From Durusdinium trenchii (Eukaryota; Sar; Dinophyceae; Suessiales; Symbiodiniaceae), in the NCBI GenBank assembly GCA_963970005.1, contig CAXAMN010006557.1, positions 586,530-650,529 of the forward strand: DNA of 64,000 nt, in the 5' to 3' direction. The stretch's first letter is position 1, and each line of letters starts with the position of its first letter. Under the pieces are notes generated by a model, which worked only from the letters and a program-made list of their open reading frames with translations, did not search any database and had not been told where the DNA came from. Below, in pieces: positions 51,202-62,591 of this stretch. Both the position numbers and the translations under genes were made by a program.

Positions 51202-51626
51202 TGGCGGAGGGGCTTCCCCAAGCTGGTGAAGAAGGAAGGTCACCTTTTGTGAGGTGCCAAGCATGGGGTAGGCCTCCTACTCATTGGCACGGCTGGTGAC
51301 CCTTTGGTTGTTGTTTTGGAGTGGACATGGTTGAGGGATGTTCATGACGATGCTGCGCAGTTGGCCAAGCATCCCTTGGAGCACCAGGCATTCCTTGTCG
51401 TTTGGCCGCTCGCTCTGACCTGATGTCGTGGGGTGATGTGGGGTGGGGGGTCGCGAAAAAAAGCAGTCGACGGGACCAGCAAGAAGCTACTAGGGGCTCC
51501 CTACTAGGAGCAAGGACGCTACGAACGGGGCTCCTGGCCGTACTACTCGGAGCAAGTAGCTACTAGTAACGACATTACTTTGTCCTCCAGTGATCTACGA
51601 GCCCCGGAGACCCCGCAGCATCGCAG

Positions 51627-51695
51627 GTGGCGCGAGGAGTGCCAGCGGCTTCAGCTGCTCCGAGCTGCTTCGGCACGGCAAAGCGGGATCGGAGG
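51627..51695 (+). CDS. Sfi1-like exon 23
   Basis: Acceptor CATCGCAG|G, coding WREECQRLQLLRAASARQSG then IG, donor GAG|G|GTTCTC. Starts with one base completing a codon. Confidence 0.5.
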
Positions 51696-52223
51696 GTTCT
51701 CCTCAAAGCAAAATGGGTAGCGCCAAAAGAAGTTCAAACCATTTGGTGTGTGGGTGTCACTGTCTGCGTCTTTCGTCACATTTGTTCCACCACCGGGGGC
51801 TGTGTGCAGGTTTCAAAGGGATCTATTCCAGCAAGGCACGCCGAATCCACATCTGTTCTGGAGATGACTCTGGGTTTCGACACAGCTTTTCAGACCTTGA
51901 AACGCTCGGTCGTTTCAGGGAATTCGTTGCTTGGCCCACGTCTTAGACCTATGCTCCCAGACCCGTGCATCACCGGCTTAGCCGCTTCGCCATGGGTTTT
52001 TTATGTTCTTTCCGCTGGATCTCGGTGGCCGGGCGCCGATCGGTGTGGCACACGTCGGTGTCCAACAGGGCTTTTGAACCTCAACCATCCGTTCGGAAGG
52101 AGAATGCACTTTTGAATACAACATGGTCTGCAGAAGGCAGTTTTCAAGTCAAAACGTTCTACAGAAGCACACAGAAGCACACAGTGGCGCCAGTTTTGAA
52201 GTGTGGCTGGAACTCCCGTCCAG

Positions 52224-52333
52224 TGGGGCCCGGTGTGCGAAACTCACGCCGCGAGGTCGTGTGGACCTGTTGGCTTCGGCACCGGCAGCAGGAGCGTCAC
52301 GGCTCCTGGGCACGGCAGTGGGAGAATCGACGG
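52224..52333 (+). CDS. Sfi1-like exon 24
   Basis: Acceptor CCCGTCCAG|T, coding RREVVWTCWLRHRQQERHGS then WARQWENRRA, perhaps with a GC donor (CGG|GCACCT). Confidence 0.5.
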
Positions 52334-52803
52334 GCACCTGGAACATCAGCAATGCAAACTGCTATGTAAAGAAAACACTAGGTGTGTGCCAACAGTTGCC
52401 CTCCCCAACCAGTGCCTTTTTAGACCTGACTTGCGTGTGTGTTTTTCAGCTTGCGTGGTGCCGGAGTTGGGTTGAAATCAGCCTCACTTCAAGCCTAGCG
52501 GCCCTAGCGTCTCTCTGCAGGTGTTGCTGAGCTGAATTTAGCAGTCGAGAGGGATTTGTGCCTGAAAGGCGGATGGCTTCCAGAGATTCGGTGTGAGAGC
52601 TAAACGTCTGCCCTCCAAAGGACTGAAGCAGCATGTTCATAACATAGAGAAAACTGCACGTGCCTCACGTGCTGCCTCACGTGCCCTGTCTGCCGCCGGG
52701 GCGGTGCCAACCAGAAGCATCAAGTTGTTCTTTCAAGGTATTTCCAACACTGAATAATTAGCAGGTTTCTATCTATTAGTAGCTTCATGTGTGGGGCCCT
52801 GAG

Positions 52804-52951
52804 GCCGTGCCTTGCGCGTGTTGGGGCCCTTCATGGCAGCCTGGCGTGGCCACGGCCATGCGCGCGAGGGGCTGCGGCGCAGGGCTGCGGAGCATTTGCT
52901 CCAGTGGCCTGACTGTCGATGGGCACTGAGGATCCGTGCGGACCATCAAGG
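52804..52951 (+). CDS. Sfi1-like exon 25
   Basis: Acceptor CCCTGAG|G, coding RALRVLGPFMAAWRGHGHAR, then EGLRRRAAEHLLQWPDCRWA and LRIRADHQ, donor AAG|GTGCAC. Two units. Confidence 0.55.
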
Positions 52952-53321
52952 GTGCACGTTGGCAGTTCGCATGCCTCTCAGGGTGCGCAGAAAGCGAATG
53001 GATTGAAGCGCCGTTGTGGCCACATGACGAATTGTTAGCACTTTATCACTTGGGGGGCTGGCAGTCTTGCAGGTGATGATCGGTGGTGCGATATGGGAGC
53101 AACTCGTGACGCCTGACACCCCTTGTTGCTGTGGAGGGTTTACTCCCGTTGCCAAGTTTTCTTTGTTTGTGGGTTCCTGACTTGTGTGGTTGCTCCTCAT
53201 TGAGGGGCCTACTGATCGAACATCCCCACTTTCCATCCAGCACAAGCTTGGGTGGCTCATCTCCATGCGGGTCTACCGGTCGACCCATGCAGACTTCGAC
53301 ACATCCTTTCGGTTCCGCCAG

Positions 53322-53402
53322 GGCTCTTGCCAAGACCAGAGAGCAGCTGCGAGATTTGGCTGCTTGGGTTCTTCGGAGCTTCCTTGAAAGGAAGCTGACA
53401 GG
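53322..53402 (+). CDS. Sfi1-like exon 26
   Basis: Acceptor TTTCGGTTCCGCCAG|G, coding ALAKTREQLRDLAAWVLRSF then LERKLT, donor AGG|GTCTTC. Confidence 0.5.
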
Positions 53403-54117
53403 GTCTTCCAAACACTTGCAGTCACATGAGGTTTGGAAGTTGTCCCCTACCCATCACGGCTTCATTGATGACCTATCAGGGGTGGCGGACACATGTGAGT
53501 CCCGTGACGGGGGCAAGTCAAGTCAAGGCCTGGCGATCCTTGGGAGGTCTATGCCGGTGATCGCCATGGGACTTACGGGCCGAGAGACGTTGACGGGGGT
53601 GAGAAGCACCCAGAGCCATTGAAACGGCATGTGATGCGGCATGTGTTGGGGGACCCTCCTATTACCTGTATATATATATATATAGAGCCGTCGGTCAACA
53701 AGAACTTCGCTATTTTAGGGATCAAGGCCTAGCAACCAGGCCCCATCAATCGACCCATAGGATCCACGGACACGCGCGGCGAGCGGCCTCCGTGTGCTGA
53801 TGCGGAGGTCCAGGACTCCCAGGTTGGTCCGTTGCTCCGGTTATGCCGAAAAAGACCCTGTCAACGGACACCCCCGCAAATGCTGAGCATACAGGGGTCC
53901 CTCTTGGGAACTTGGACGGCCCATGTTCCGAAGACTAACACCGGGGGGCTTTCCACTTTCCATTTGAGTTCAAGGGAGTGCATCTCCCAGACACCCTGTC
54001 TGGGACTGCCATTTATGCCAATCAATTGACCCCCAGTCAACCACCCCTGGCCGTTTCTTGGCAGTCCGGACTGGCAGTCCCATGGAGTGTTTGGGTTTGA
54101 CACTGGCAGATGACCAG
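53403..54117 (+). other. Probable intron
   Basis: No trusted coding signal. A short (TA)n run lies at about 53,671-53,685. Confidence 0.35.
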
Positions 54118-54221
54118 ATCCGTGGCTCGCTTTGAGGCCTTTGTCCTCTGGGCCCAGCGCACAGCGCGTGCCGCCGAGCAGCGGGGTCAGCTTTGGCACC
54201 TGGAGGCGCAGCGAAGTGCAG
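54118..54221 (+). CDS. Sfi1-like exon 27
   Basis: Acceptor GATGACCAG|A, coding SVARFEAFVLWAQRTARAAE then QRGQLWHLEAQRSA, with a GC donor (CAG|GCGCAG). Confidence 0.6.
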
Positions 54222-54279
54222 GCGCAGCCATCGTTCATCAGTGCATCAGTGGCGCGTTCCCCCAAAAATTATGAACCAA

Positions 54280-54302
54280 AGAGAGAGAGAGAGAGAGAGA
54301 GC
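54280..54302 (+). repeat. (GA)n microsatellite
   Basis: About eleven GA units. A second run of similar length is at 56,563-56,584. Confidence 0.9.
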
Positions 54303-55046
54303 CAGGCGTGCTCCAAGACGTGTCAAACTTTTCTTCCAGGGACGGATGTGCTCACGAGGATCCAGGATCCGGGGATTCCAAGCGGCCAGACGCACCACGG
54401 GCTCCCGGGCCCGTCCGAAGGGCTCGAGGGCTCGGCGTGGCACCGATGTCGGACGTCCAAAGGCATGTCCGACGAACGTGGTCGCTAACTAGCAGCTTCT
54501 TGTGACTAGTAGTGATGGCCTCCAACCAATTAGCCATGGCCTCCACCTAGTTAGTTACTGTAGTAGCTTCTTGCTATTAGTAGCACACATCAACGGCTTC
54601 AGTCGCAGGCGTGCTGAAGCATTGCTTGAGATGTTGGCTTCATGTGTTGAGAGCTCACCAGGGCGAGCGGCGTTCCTCGGCCCACTTGGGACCTCGGTGA
54701 AGTGCGTCCTTAGCCCAAACGGCTAAGGACGAAGGCTTCTTGGGAAGTCTTAGTGGCCGTGGTCTTCAGGTTCAGGTCTGTCCGCGGAGCGAACAGACCT
54801 CCAGAGAATCCCTTGTTCAACAAGCTCGACCCCTTCATGTTCCTCCCCAAAGCTCCGAACGTTGGATCCACCAGGTTCTCCAGGTTCTCCAGGTCTCCTA
54901 GGTTCGCCGGATGTGTGGGGTCGCTGGTTCGCATGTGGTATTTAGATGGTCTTTGGCTGCACTGCATAGTTGCCTCCTTGCTGACCTGGATTCACCACAG
55001 TCTTCCAGCCTCAGGGGCTCAAAAACCACAGTCCGATGGCCCTCAG

Positions 55047-55119
55047 GTCGGGCCAAGGATGCCTTGCTGGCCTGCGCCCGTGGATGGCGCACCCTGACCG
55101 AGCATGGCCTGCACTCCAG
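55047..55119 (+). CDS. Sfi1-like exon 28
   Basis: Acceptor GGCCCTCAG|G, coding RAKDALLACARGWRTLTEHG then LHS, donor CCAG|GTGTGT. Clean on both sides. Confidence 0.6.
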
Positions 55120-55511
55120 GTGTGTGAGAAATGGCATGGGTGCGGTGGTGGGGTATGGCACCTGGTAGTTGGGCGCCTGGTTTTGTTGGCGAGGCCTAGT
55201 GAGTTTAGTACTGCCAGGTAGTGTTCGGAGAGAAGGCTCGAAGTTACTAGAATCACAAGAGGGGCTTCGCAAAAAAGCCCCCACATTTGAGGTTAGGTCA
55301 TGCAAAGGTCCAATACTGAGGGCGCTAGATGCATTTCAAGATGCTGGCGCTGGACCTCGGTTTATGTTACTTGACTCTGGAGTGTGTACCAGCGGCAGTT
55401 CAAGTCAGTTTCCCACCATCCAATTTTCATGAGTGACACCTCCATTTTTCCTGTGGTTTGAGCTACCCCGGAGGATTTGAAGCTCCTCCGTAAAAGTGAC
55501 CATTTCCGCAG

Positions 55512-55582
55512 GCGATCGGAGCGCGCTGTGGTGGCTTGGCGGTTTCTCCTACTGGATTTGCTGGAGTATGCTCGCCCGGCCC
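55512..55582 (+). CDS. Sfi1-like exon 29
   Basis: Acceptor CATTTCCGCAG|G, coding RSERAVVAWRFLLLDLLEYA then RPA. AVVAWRFLLLDLLEYAR fits. A TAG follows soon after, so the donor must be before 55,588 (GTGCGT at 55,583). Confidence 0.5.
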
Positions 55583-57112
55583 GTGCGTAGCAACTGATGC
55601 TCTCTATTTTGCAGCTCGACTGACTCGGATTCATATAGTTGTAGTTGCAGCATGCGAACACCGAAACAGCCCAGCGAACCAAGCATGTCGAAGGTCGGGC
55701 CAGAACCAACCTGAGCGGCGACGAAAAAGCCCGCCGCCGAATCGACCGGCCCCACTCGATCGCTGTGTGCGGTCGGCATCCGGCCTGTCTTGAATTGGTT
55801 TCGCTGCCCAAAACGTGGGCGGTCTGCACCCTTGGGCAGGAGGGCAGCGGCCAGTGAGGTCAATGTGGGTCAAGAGCTTGGCAAGTGAACATGCCTCTCA
55901 AGTGGTGGATCAAAGCTGAGGTGTAATTTACGGGGGTTTACTTTGAAGACTGGTGGAGGTTTATCCAGTGGTTTCTTCGTTGTTGCACAGCTGAAGTCGT
56001 GGCGAACGTTCGTGCCGTCGAAGCATTTTTTACTGCCGACTCCCGGATGTCAATCAGGAGTGCTTCCAAGAGCTTTTCTTGTTCTCCATACATGTTGCTT
56101 TCAGATGTTTAAGTTCTCAGTGGCCCCGGCCTCCCTCCGGCTAGAATTCGCGACCGCTCCGCTCCAAGCGGCTGGTCCCCGTGCGCAGCGCACGAGAAAG
56201 GCAGGAGAGTCAGTCAAGTCCGTCGTTCAAAGGCACCTCTCTTTCGGCAGACGCTGATTGCAAAAACCTCCACAAAAGGGTGGAGACTTTGGATTTGGCG
56301 TTTGGGGACGCTCTCGGGCTCTTGAACCCCAAAGCTGAAGGTATTTTTGGAAGCAAGAACGCTGCATGCCTGGTGACGCCTTTGAAGCGTTCTGCAGAGC
56401 GGGGTCAAGAACAGATCGGCCCATCCGACCGAACAGACCTTCCGAGCGTCCTTTGGCCGGGTTTTGGGCTCAATCCAGGCGTTTCACTCCGTTTCACTCA
56501 GAAGTCCTGACGTATCTGCGGGGGCCTGACACTGGCCTCTTTTCGGCCGCACGGCTTGATGGGGAGAGAGAGAGAGAGAGAGAGCAAGTACTTCAAGGAA
56601 CTAACGGAAGTTGAGCGTGAAATGACTTGAATTATCTCAAAACACATTTGGCCATTCCAGAACCTCTAGCTTTCTTGATGTCTTGTCAACCACTGCTTGC
56701 TGAGGCTATGGGGCGTTTCATGACCTCCCGCGCACGTGGAACTGCTGCGCGCGAGCCAGGACCTCTCGCTTCAGAGAAACGTTGGGGTCCCAGTCGTTGC
56801 TGTTTTTGGATGTTTTTGGCTTATCCCTTGGTATCGGCTAGCTGCGAGGCGTGCACGCTGCATCATTTGTCACCGCACATTCTTTGGTACTGGTACTAGA
56901 TAGGAGATCTGAGGACAACCTACATATTGTAGCGAGGATTGAGGATCCGGATGTTTACGGGACCACAGGCGATTGCAGGCAGTCACAATCCAACTATCAG
57001 CAAACTGGACCATTGCACTGAAACGGTGGCTGCCAACGACCGCATGCATCATTGAGTCAGAACATTTGGATGTAGAGTGCTGGCCGAATATGACTCTCTC
57101 ATGCGACTGCAG
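55583..57112 (+). other. Probable intron or intergenic, no clear gene
   Basis: Weak helical candidates without Trp lie near 56,130-56,205 and 56,705-56,765 but are not convincing. The minus-strand frame at 55,362-55,829 is probably a shadow. Confidence 0.3.
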
Positions 57113-57173
57113 GCTCTTTCCTTTGGGAGCGGTGGAAGCAGCAAAAGTCCGAACGTTTCTTTGCAGAGAGTTG
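57113..57173 (+). CDS. Sfi1-like exon 30
   Basis: Acceptor GCGACTGCAG|G, coding SFLWERWKQQKSERFFAES, donor TTG|GTGGGA. Last confident unit of the series. Confidence 0.5.
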
Positions 57174-58490
57174 GTGGGAGTCATGGGTGACTGGGACCAC
57201 CATGGGACTAATATACCAACTTGAGAGCCACAAGTGGCGAACCAGCCTTTCTTCCGGGCACTCCACCAGCCTTTCTTCCGACGGTCGACGGTCGATCTGC
57301 GATCTGACCGTTTTCAAAGTGGACCAATCACGAAAGCGATGGCGTTAGCTGGCTGAGTGTGTTGTGTTAGCAAGGGAGGGCCTGAGGTCTGGACACAACC
57401 TTTCACTCGCTCCTCCTCCTCGTTTCATCGCACCTCCCACTCAGACAAGTCACCTCTTTGAGTAGGGCATTTGAGAAATGGCCGATACAAGAGAACTGTA
57501 AGCTGGCGTTACGCTTTTGGGCATCGCTGCGTCTTCGAACCTCGTTTTTTCGCCTTGACGCACTAACTTGCAACCGATTGTCCTAGCTAACGAAAGCCCC
57601 CTTCGACCTCAAGTTCCAGTGGTTCCTAAATCACGCATATAGTATATATATATATGATATTTATATACACGCGTGTATTTGTGGTTGGCGGCCCCTTCGT
57701 TTCTACATTGAAGCCACTGTAGGGCGGTATTTTCTTATCTCACCTAAGAACAGCGCTGCGGTGCAAAAAACATTGTACAACCATGTAAAGATGTAGTGTT
57801 GAAATGGACATGGACCTTGAAAAACACATTCTACCATCAACACACGCATTTTTTGAAACAGCAAGGATTGGGAGAGGGTGTTATTTTTTTGTGGCTGAAT
57901 TTTGCGCTTTCTCGATTCCGCCCGTAGGACTGTACTTCAAACATGCATGCCTCAACTACCAAGCCTGGACAAATTGCCCGTGGCAAGTTTGAATGCAGGG
58001 CTTGCATCAGGCCCACACTAGTTCTGGCATGCCGCAGAACTGTTGCAGATGAAAGGCGGGCACCAAGAATTCAAGCTCATCGTTCATCGTGCTTACCATG
58101 AGTCCATGCAACCGAAAACATAACCTACTTATGTTCATTAAACCGGAGCCCATGAAGCAGCAAGCAGATAGAGAAGAGGCACGGATTTGTTACTCGCACA
58201 AAGAAAACAGAGAAGTGACAAGTTACAGTGACGTAAAGGAGCATTGACCACATCATTTGAGTCACTCAGAGAAGGTGCAGTCGTGCTTTCCACGAGCTGC
58301 AGTCAAATTCGAGCACACTGAAACACAACGTGAGTAGTAGGTGACCATGCGTACTATTGGGATGCCTATGCAATTTTATGCACCATGTTTACGTGCAATC
58401 TCATTGGAATGAATGGATGTACGAAGATAGACCTCTGGCAGACGAATATTAACGCATGGCAAGCATTCAACTTTCGTCATTTGACAAGCC
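57174..58490 (+). other. No recognised gene
   Basis: AT-rich. A short (TA)n and ATATA palindromic run at about 57,638-57,668. No supported ORF. Confidence 0.4.
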
Positions 58491-58754
58491 ATGTTTGATG
58501 AACAAAATATGGTGTGTATTAGACTTTTTCTAGAAGCAAGGGAATTGTTGGGTCTTTGGCATGTGAAGTGCCAGGAAACAATGAAAAGAAAGAGATTGGC
58601 GTTTGTGGTTCTTGACCGGGTAGATGAGGTGGTGATGCTAGAGCTGTGGAGATTGAATTGGAAGATGAAGAAGCACCGCTGCGATTTGGCCATTAATTCG
58701 GCATCAAATTTGGGCTTGGAGTGTGGTAGGGCAATCACTTGTCATGAAAAGTAG
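58491..58754 (+). CDS. Helical ORF, possible late Sfi1-like unit
   Basis: The ATG at 58,491 gives 87 residues, mostly helical, with two Trp-centred units: ARELLGLWHVKCQETMKRKR and EVVMLELWRLNWKMKKHRCD, 44 residues apart. The spacing resembles Sfi1 repeats, but the codon usage is AT-rich, unlike the exons at 30-55 kb. It may be an exon of the same gene, an unrelated small protein or chance. Confidence 0.3.
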   Translation: MFDEQNMVCIRLFLEARELLGLWHVKCQETMKRKRLAFVVLDRVDEVVMLELWRLNWKMKKHRCDLAINSASNLGLECGRAITCHEK

Positions 58755-59760
58755 CCTGAGTTCACCTTGCACTTTTGATCACTTTTGCAATAATAATGCA
58801 TTGAGTGACGCGGAATCATCCGACAATAGTCATGAATTTGGGGCTGTAAGTATGATTCTTCATGATGGGGGACAGCCCTTTGTGACAGCGCCTTTGACCA
58901 AGAGAGATGTTTGCATGACATCAGCACAATGTGGAGGCACCACTCCTACCCACTAGCAGCATCACAACAACTACTACACCCACGCAACACAGCCACTCTG
59001 CTGCCCGCCACTGCTACCTCTCCTAGTTTGCGTGGTGATAGGTGCACGGAAAGCACAGCCACAACCGCCTACATCACAGAAAAGCAAGGAACTTGATTAA
59101 AGTATCACGAGCCGTGAGCCCTCAGCCACAACAGTGCTTCAACGCCGGGTGTCCAATCCCCCCGGTGTCGAAGCTTGACGTAAGAGACTAAGATACAACA
59201 TACCATCACATCCTCGCCAGGATAATTAGTGGGATGTAAGTGATTGACTATATGATTGTATGGGAACAAGGACGGCGTCCACAGGTTGGATTATCCCTCA
59301 ATGACGGATGTTTTATTGGCCGCTCTATTCAAGTATTCCTTCAGACAGGTGCAGGAAAAAGATAACAAAGGATTGGGGAATGAGGAAAAAACAAGACACA
59401 TGAAAAGAATGAAGAGGAAAGCATCCCTGACACGCGGATCGTTATCCCAGTTAAACAAGACATGATTTTGGAGGCTGGGTCGCACTTCCATATGCACAGC
59501 ACAATGCCATTTAAGACAGGCTGAAACCCTCAGCAGCATCACTGCACAAGCGCCGCCACCAGCATGAGCATCCGTCCGCCAAGCCACTAGCACCGGCATC
59601 GGGACCGTACTCGTTCGGCATTACACAGTTGTGGCTTGTTTGTAGCCGCCTCCTGACACTGACGTCACAACCATGCCTAGTGCGCAGTGCGGAGGGAAAT
59701 CCATTCTTGTTTGACCTTGTGATGCGCCGAAACGTCAGTTTTGCAACTTCAAGCTGCTTG
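58755..59760 (+). other. No recognised gene
   Basis: AT-rich with short open frames. One Lys-rich frame at 59,256-59,465 has no known motif. Confidence 0.35.
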
Positions 59761-59769
59761 TTCGCTTTC

Positions 59770-59928
59770 TTTTTGCAGTCATGTCTTCGAAGAGAAGGTT
59801 AGCATGGCCACAGTTGAGACACACCAAACACCTGTGACTTCGTTCATGGCTCAAGAAATCGTTCTCAGCGGCTACGTTGTGTTGTGATGCTGAACCCTGA
59901 CCACCGGTGTACAAACAGGTTATGAGCC
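59770..59928 (-). repeat. Inverted repeat, left arm
   Basis: On the minus strand it reads about CACAACACAACGTAGCCGCT GAGAACG..., matching the + strand at 62,358-62,480 at roughly 80 percent by eye. Both arms can be read as QHNVAAEN-x-FLSH-x-RSH and VCLNCGHANL, so the repeated unit may once have been coding. Confidence 0.55.
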
Positions 59929-59990
59929 CAAGGTGCATCCCATGGCGCTCTCCACAATGAGGCGACGGCAAAAAGCGCCAGCGGATCGTT

Positions 59991-60314
59991 ATGAAGGTGG
60001 AGGTGATCGCAGCGGACCGCAGGCTTGACGCCTTGATCGGGAAGGAAGGGAGACGGACCAATTCAGAGGACCCCAGCCCGACAAGGTCGTTGTCAGCGGC
60101 AGCAAGTCGATCTGCCGGTGGCCCTCCTACTGTTCTTCGACCTGGTGGAGCGCAAGAACCTGCGCCTGCTGTGTGTGATCGTTCAACTGAGGCCGAAGGT
60201 GCAGAAAAATCCATGAAGCCTATTAGAACTTCACAGATGGTGACTTTGGAAAGGGTGCCTGAAGACAATGCGGGCTCTGCGGTTGGCTTGGCGCTCTATA
60301 TGATGGCGCAGTAG
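59991..60314 (+). CDS. Unrecognised ORF
   Basis: 107 residues from an ATG: KVEVIAADRRLDALIGKEGR, a Ser/Ala/Pro-rich middle, then MVTLERVPEDNAGSAVGLAL. No domain recognised. The minus strand is also open here. Weak support. Confidence 0.25.
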   Translation: MKVEVIAADRRLDALIGKEGRRTNSEDPSPTRSLSAAASRSAGGPPTVLRPGGAQEPAPAVCDRSTEAEGAEKSMKPIRTSQMVTLERVPEDNAGSAVGLALYMMAQ

Positions 60315-60492
60315 GTCATCATCCTCACGCGCCAGGGCTTTTAGGACATCTTGCGCCTGGCATGGATCCCGCTGTTCCCGGAGGGCTCTTTGGTGGAAGC
60401 GGGTGTAGCGCAAACACCTAGGAGACTGGAGGAAGTGCCGTTGAACCCGTTTTGAACCTATTTGGAGCTCTGGGGTTGATCAGAACGAGGCA

Positions 60493-61860
60493 GTGAGCCA
60501 CGTCAAGGCTTGGGTGTTGGAGGGGCGATTGTCTTCTACACTGGCTCAGGATGCCATTGGTTCTCTGACGCTTCAGATCATGAGGGAAGCGGAAGAGAGC
60601 TTTGAAAGGGAAATGGGAAAAATCAGAGGGGGCAGAGAGGCGGGGGATGCTAAATTGTTCAAGATGGCGTCAAGCGGAAATCGTAGTGGTAGTGCACCGG
60701 AACAACATCCTGTACCTCCTCCTGGGCGACCTGCTGGTTTTTGCCCTGAACCGGCGGCCAAGGAACTCAGCTTCCGGGGTTGCACCCTCCTGTCCATCTT
60801 GTTGCCTGGCCTTGGGCCATCTCAAACAAGCTACCTCCGTGCTCTCACTCGGCCGTCTCACGCCCGCCACTTCAGAGAAGGTGGCCCCGGAACTGCCATC
60901 CAAGCCCTTCAGAACTGGATCAACACTCTGCGCCGGAGCTTGAGGTAGGACTTCCCCTGAATTCTTCGACCCGGTGTGCCATGGACTTGACCCCCTTCAC
61001 TTCTTGAAGGACATAGCCCAGGTCCTGAAGGGTGGGACCAAACGGGCCAAATCCAGCCGGGTGCCAACGTTTTGGTTCGACAGTTGCCCGACCTCCGATG
61101 GGCGGCGCAACGATTCCTCCCACCAGCCCTTGGCCGAGTTGGAGATATCTGCCGAGGCTCCTTCCAAAGAGCAGGAAGTGGTGGAAGCTCCAAGTCATGG
61201 CGCTCCTTCACCCATCCAAGTCACCTTCTGGCCCACCACAAAATGTCGAATCAAGATGGTCGAGTGAAAATGAACCCGACCCAATCACCATCATCATCAA
61301 GACAGACCCTGAGAAGGTCATTTCACCACATTATGCATCATGTCATCGAGGCCGACATTGGCCTCGAAGCCATCGCAAGAAACTCCACTGCGTTTGTGTG
61401 CGGTGGCTGGTCGTGGAGACCGTCAGACTCCTGGATTTCGTTCTCACCAGACCGCTGGGAGCGCACATTCATCAGAAGATGGCAACGATTGGTGGGTTTG
61501 CATTTTGCGCAAGGCGCGACTGTTTCATCCCACCCATCGAGGTACTCCATTCTCCATGCATGGACCAAGTGGCATCAGGGAGAGCTCCTGTTGTGTTCTA
61601 TCGCCCTGAAGGTCGTGGTCCCTGGTTGAAGAAGACGGTGACGGACAACTGGCTGAAAGGCGGAGATAGCGATGTGGATGGGGTCTATGAATGGAGAAGA
61701 TACAGCTTCTTTGCTGTGAAGTCTATGCCCAAACGACCCAGTGATGAGGAAGATCGTCGATCCACTCCATCCGGATCGTCTTACAGTTGCCGATCGCTCC
61801 CAAGACGTCTGCGGCTGGGTCTGGACTTCGGCCAATGGAGAGCCTGATCCTTGCATGTCC
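60493..61860 (+). other. Open frames in several phases, possibly decayed coding DNA
   Basis: Frames at 60,493-60,948 (EAEESFEREMGKIRGG), 60,602-61,267 (with a break) and 61,032-61,847 (VVFYRPEGRGPWLKKTVTDN, WLKGGDSDVDGVYEWRRYSF) are long but overlap in different phases on both strands. I cannot choose among them or name a family. The frame ending at 61,847 reads most like protein. Confidence 0.25.
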
Positions 61861-62099
61861 AGGGCGAGTGAGAGGGGCAGGGTGGCAACTTCTGGCTATG
61901 CGCCTGTCGACGGGAGCCAAGTCGCGCCGAATGTCGCGTACCCGAGTGATGCAATCAATGCTCGAGCCATTGAGTTTTTCGATAACGTTGGCCCTTCTTT
62001 CTGGTGGATCCTGCTGAGGATTCTGAGAGGTCATTATCATTCCAGCTAGGGAGCATACAAAGGTGATGTTTTGAGCGGGGACGCTCGGGCGCTCCGAAT

Positions 62100-62285
62100 G
62101 CGGCAGGCGCAGAATTCGATGGACGCATTGGACCCATGAGATTTCGCAGCAGGCGCAGAATTCGATGGACTATCAGACTTCGCAGCAGGCGCAGCATGTT
62201 GGGTCATCAGAACTCGCAGCAGGCGCAGCATTTGATGGGACCATTTTGGGCAATGTTGGGCCAGATTTTGCGGCAGGCACAGGGG
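62100..62285 (+). repeat. Degenerate tandem repeat around GCAGCAGGCGCAG
   Basis: GCAGCAGGCGCAG or near variants recur at about 62,102, 62,146, 62,182, 62,217 and 62,270, spaced 35-50 bases. The intervening AATTCGATGGAC occurs twice. Confidence 0.6.
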
Positions 62286-62316
62286 GCCACATGGAAGACT
62301 TCACAGTGGAACCCCA

Positions 62317-62352
62317 GATGCAAAATGGAACCCTGGTTCCAAAGGCAGAGGC
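62317..62352 (+). repeat. 36-bp direct repeat with GGAACC..GGTTCC hairpin, copy 1
   Basis: CAGATGCAAAATGGAACCCT GGTTCCAAAGGCAGAG; copy 2 is at 62,592-62,627 with one change. Confidence 0.7.
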
Positions 62353-62357
62353 TTTTG

Positions 62358-62480
62358 TGAGCGTACACAGGTGGCCAGCAGCACAACACAACGTAGCCGC
62401 TGAGAACGGTTTTTTGAGCCATGTAAGAAGTCACCCGCGTTCGGTGTGCCTCAACTGTGGCCACGCTAATCTTCGAACAC
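62358..62480 (+). repeat. Inverted repeat, right arm
   Basis: Partner of 59,770-59,928. Lies between the two copies of the 36-bp direct repeat. Confidence 0.55.
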
Positions 62481-62591
62481 GCACTCACCCCGCTCCGCGA
62501 AATCTGATGAAATTGAAGTCTGATGGCCCCAGCCATTCCCAGCCCAAAAAGCTTCAAGTATTATCTGCGGGGGCCACAGAACAGTGGAATG

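Larger units (their letters stand above)
30867..57173 (+). other. Putative giant multi-exon gene for an Sfi1-repeat protein
   Basis: About 30 short, GC-rich + strand segments each encode one or two helical units of the form L-x-x-W-(x)6-8-R, for example QVLQAWRSYAQRR, LRAWCHVAGLAFSRR, HLARWRMAAAGRWQCQR and AFVLWAQRTARAAEQR. This spacing of Trp and Arg is the hallmark of Sfi1 repeats, which form a long helix that binds centrins at spindle-pole or basal-body structures. Most segments are bounded by AG|G acceptors and GT or GC donors, and they lie 0.3-1.5 kb apart with non-coding sequence between. No other strand or frame shows such a series. Intron phases cannot all be reconciled by eye, so some exon edges are wrong. 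The gene start and end may lie beyond these limits. A DIRS-like retroelement occupies one intron at about 40.3-47.8 kb. Confidence 0.6.
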
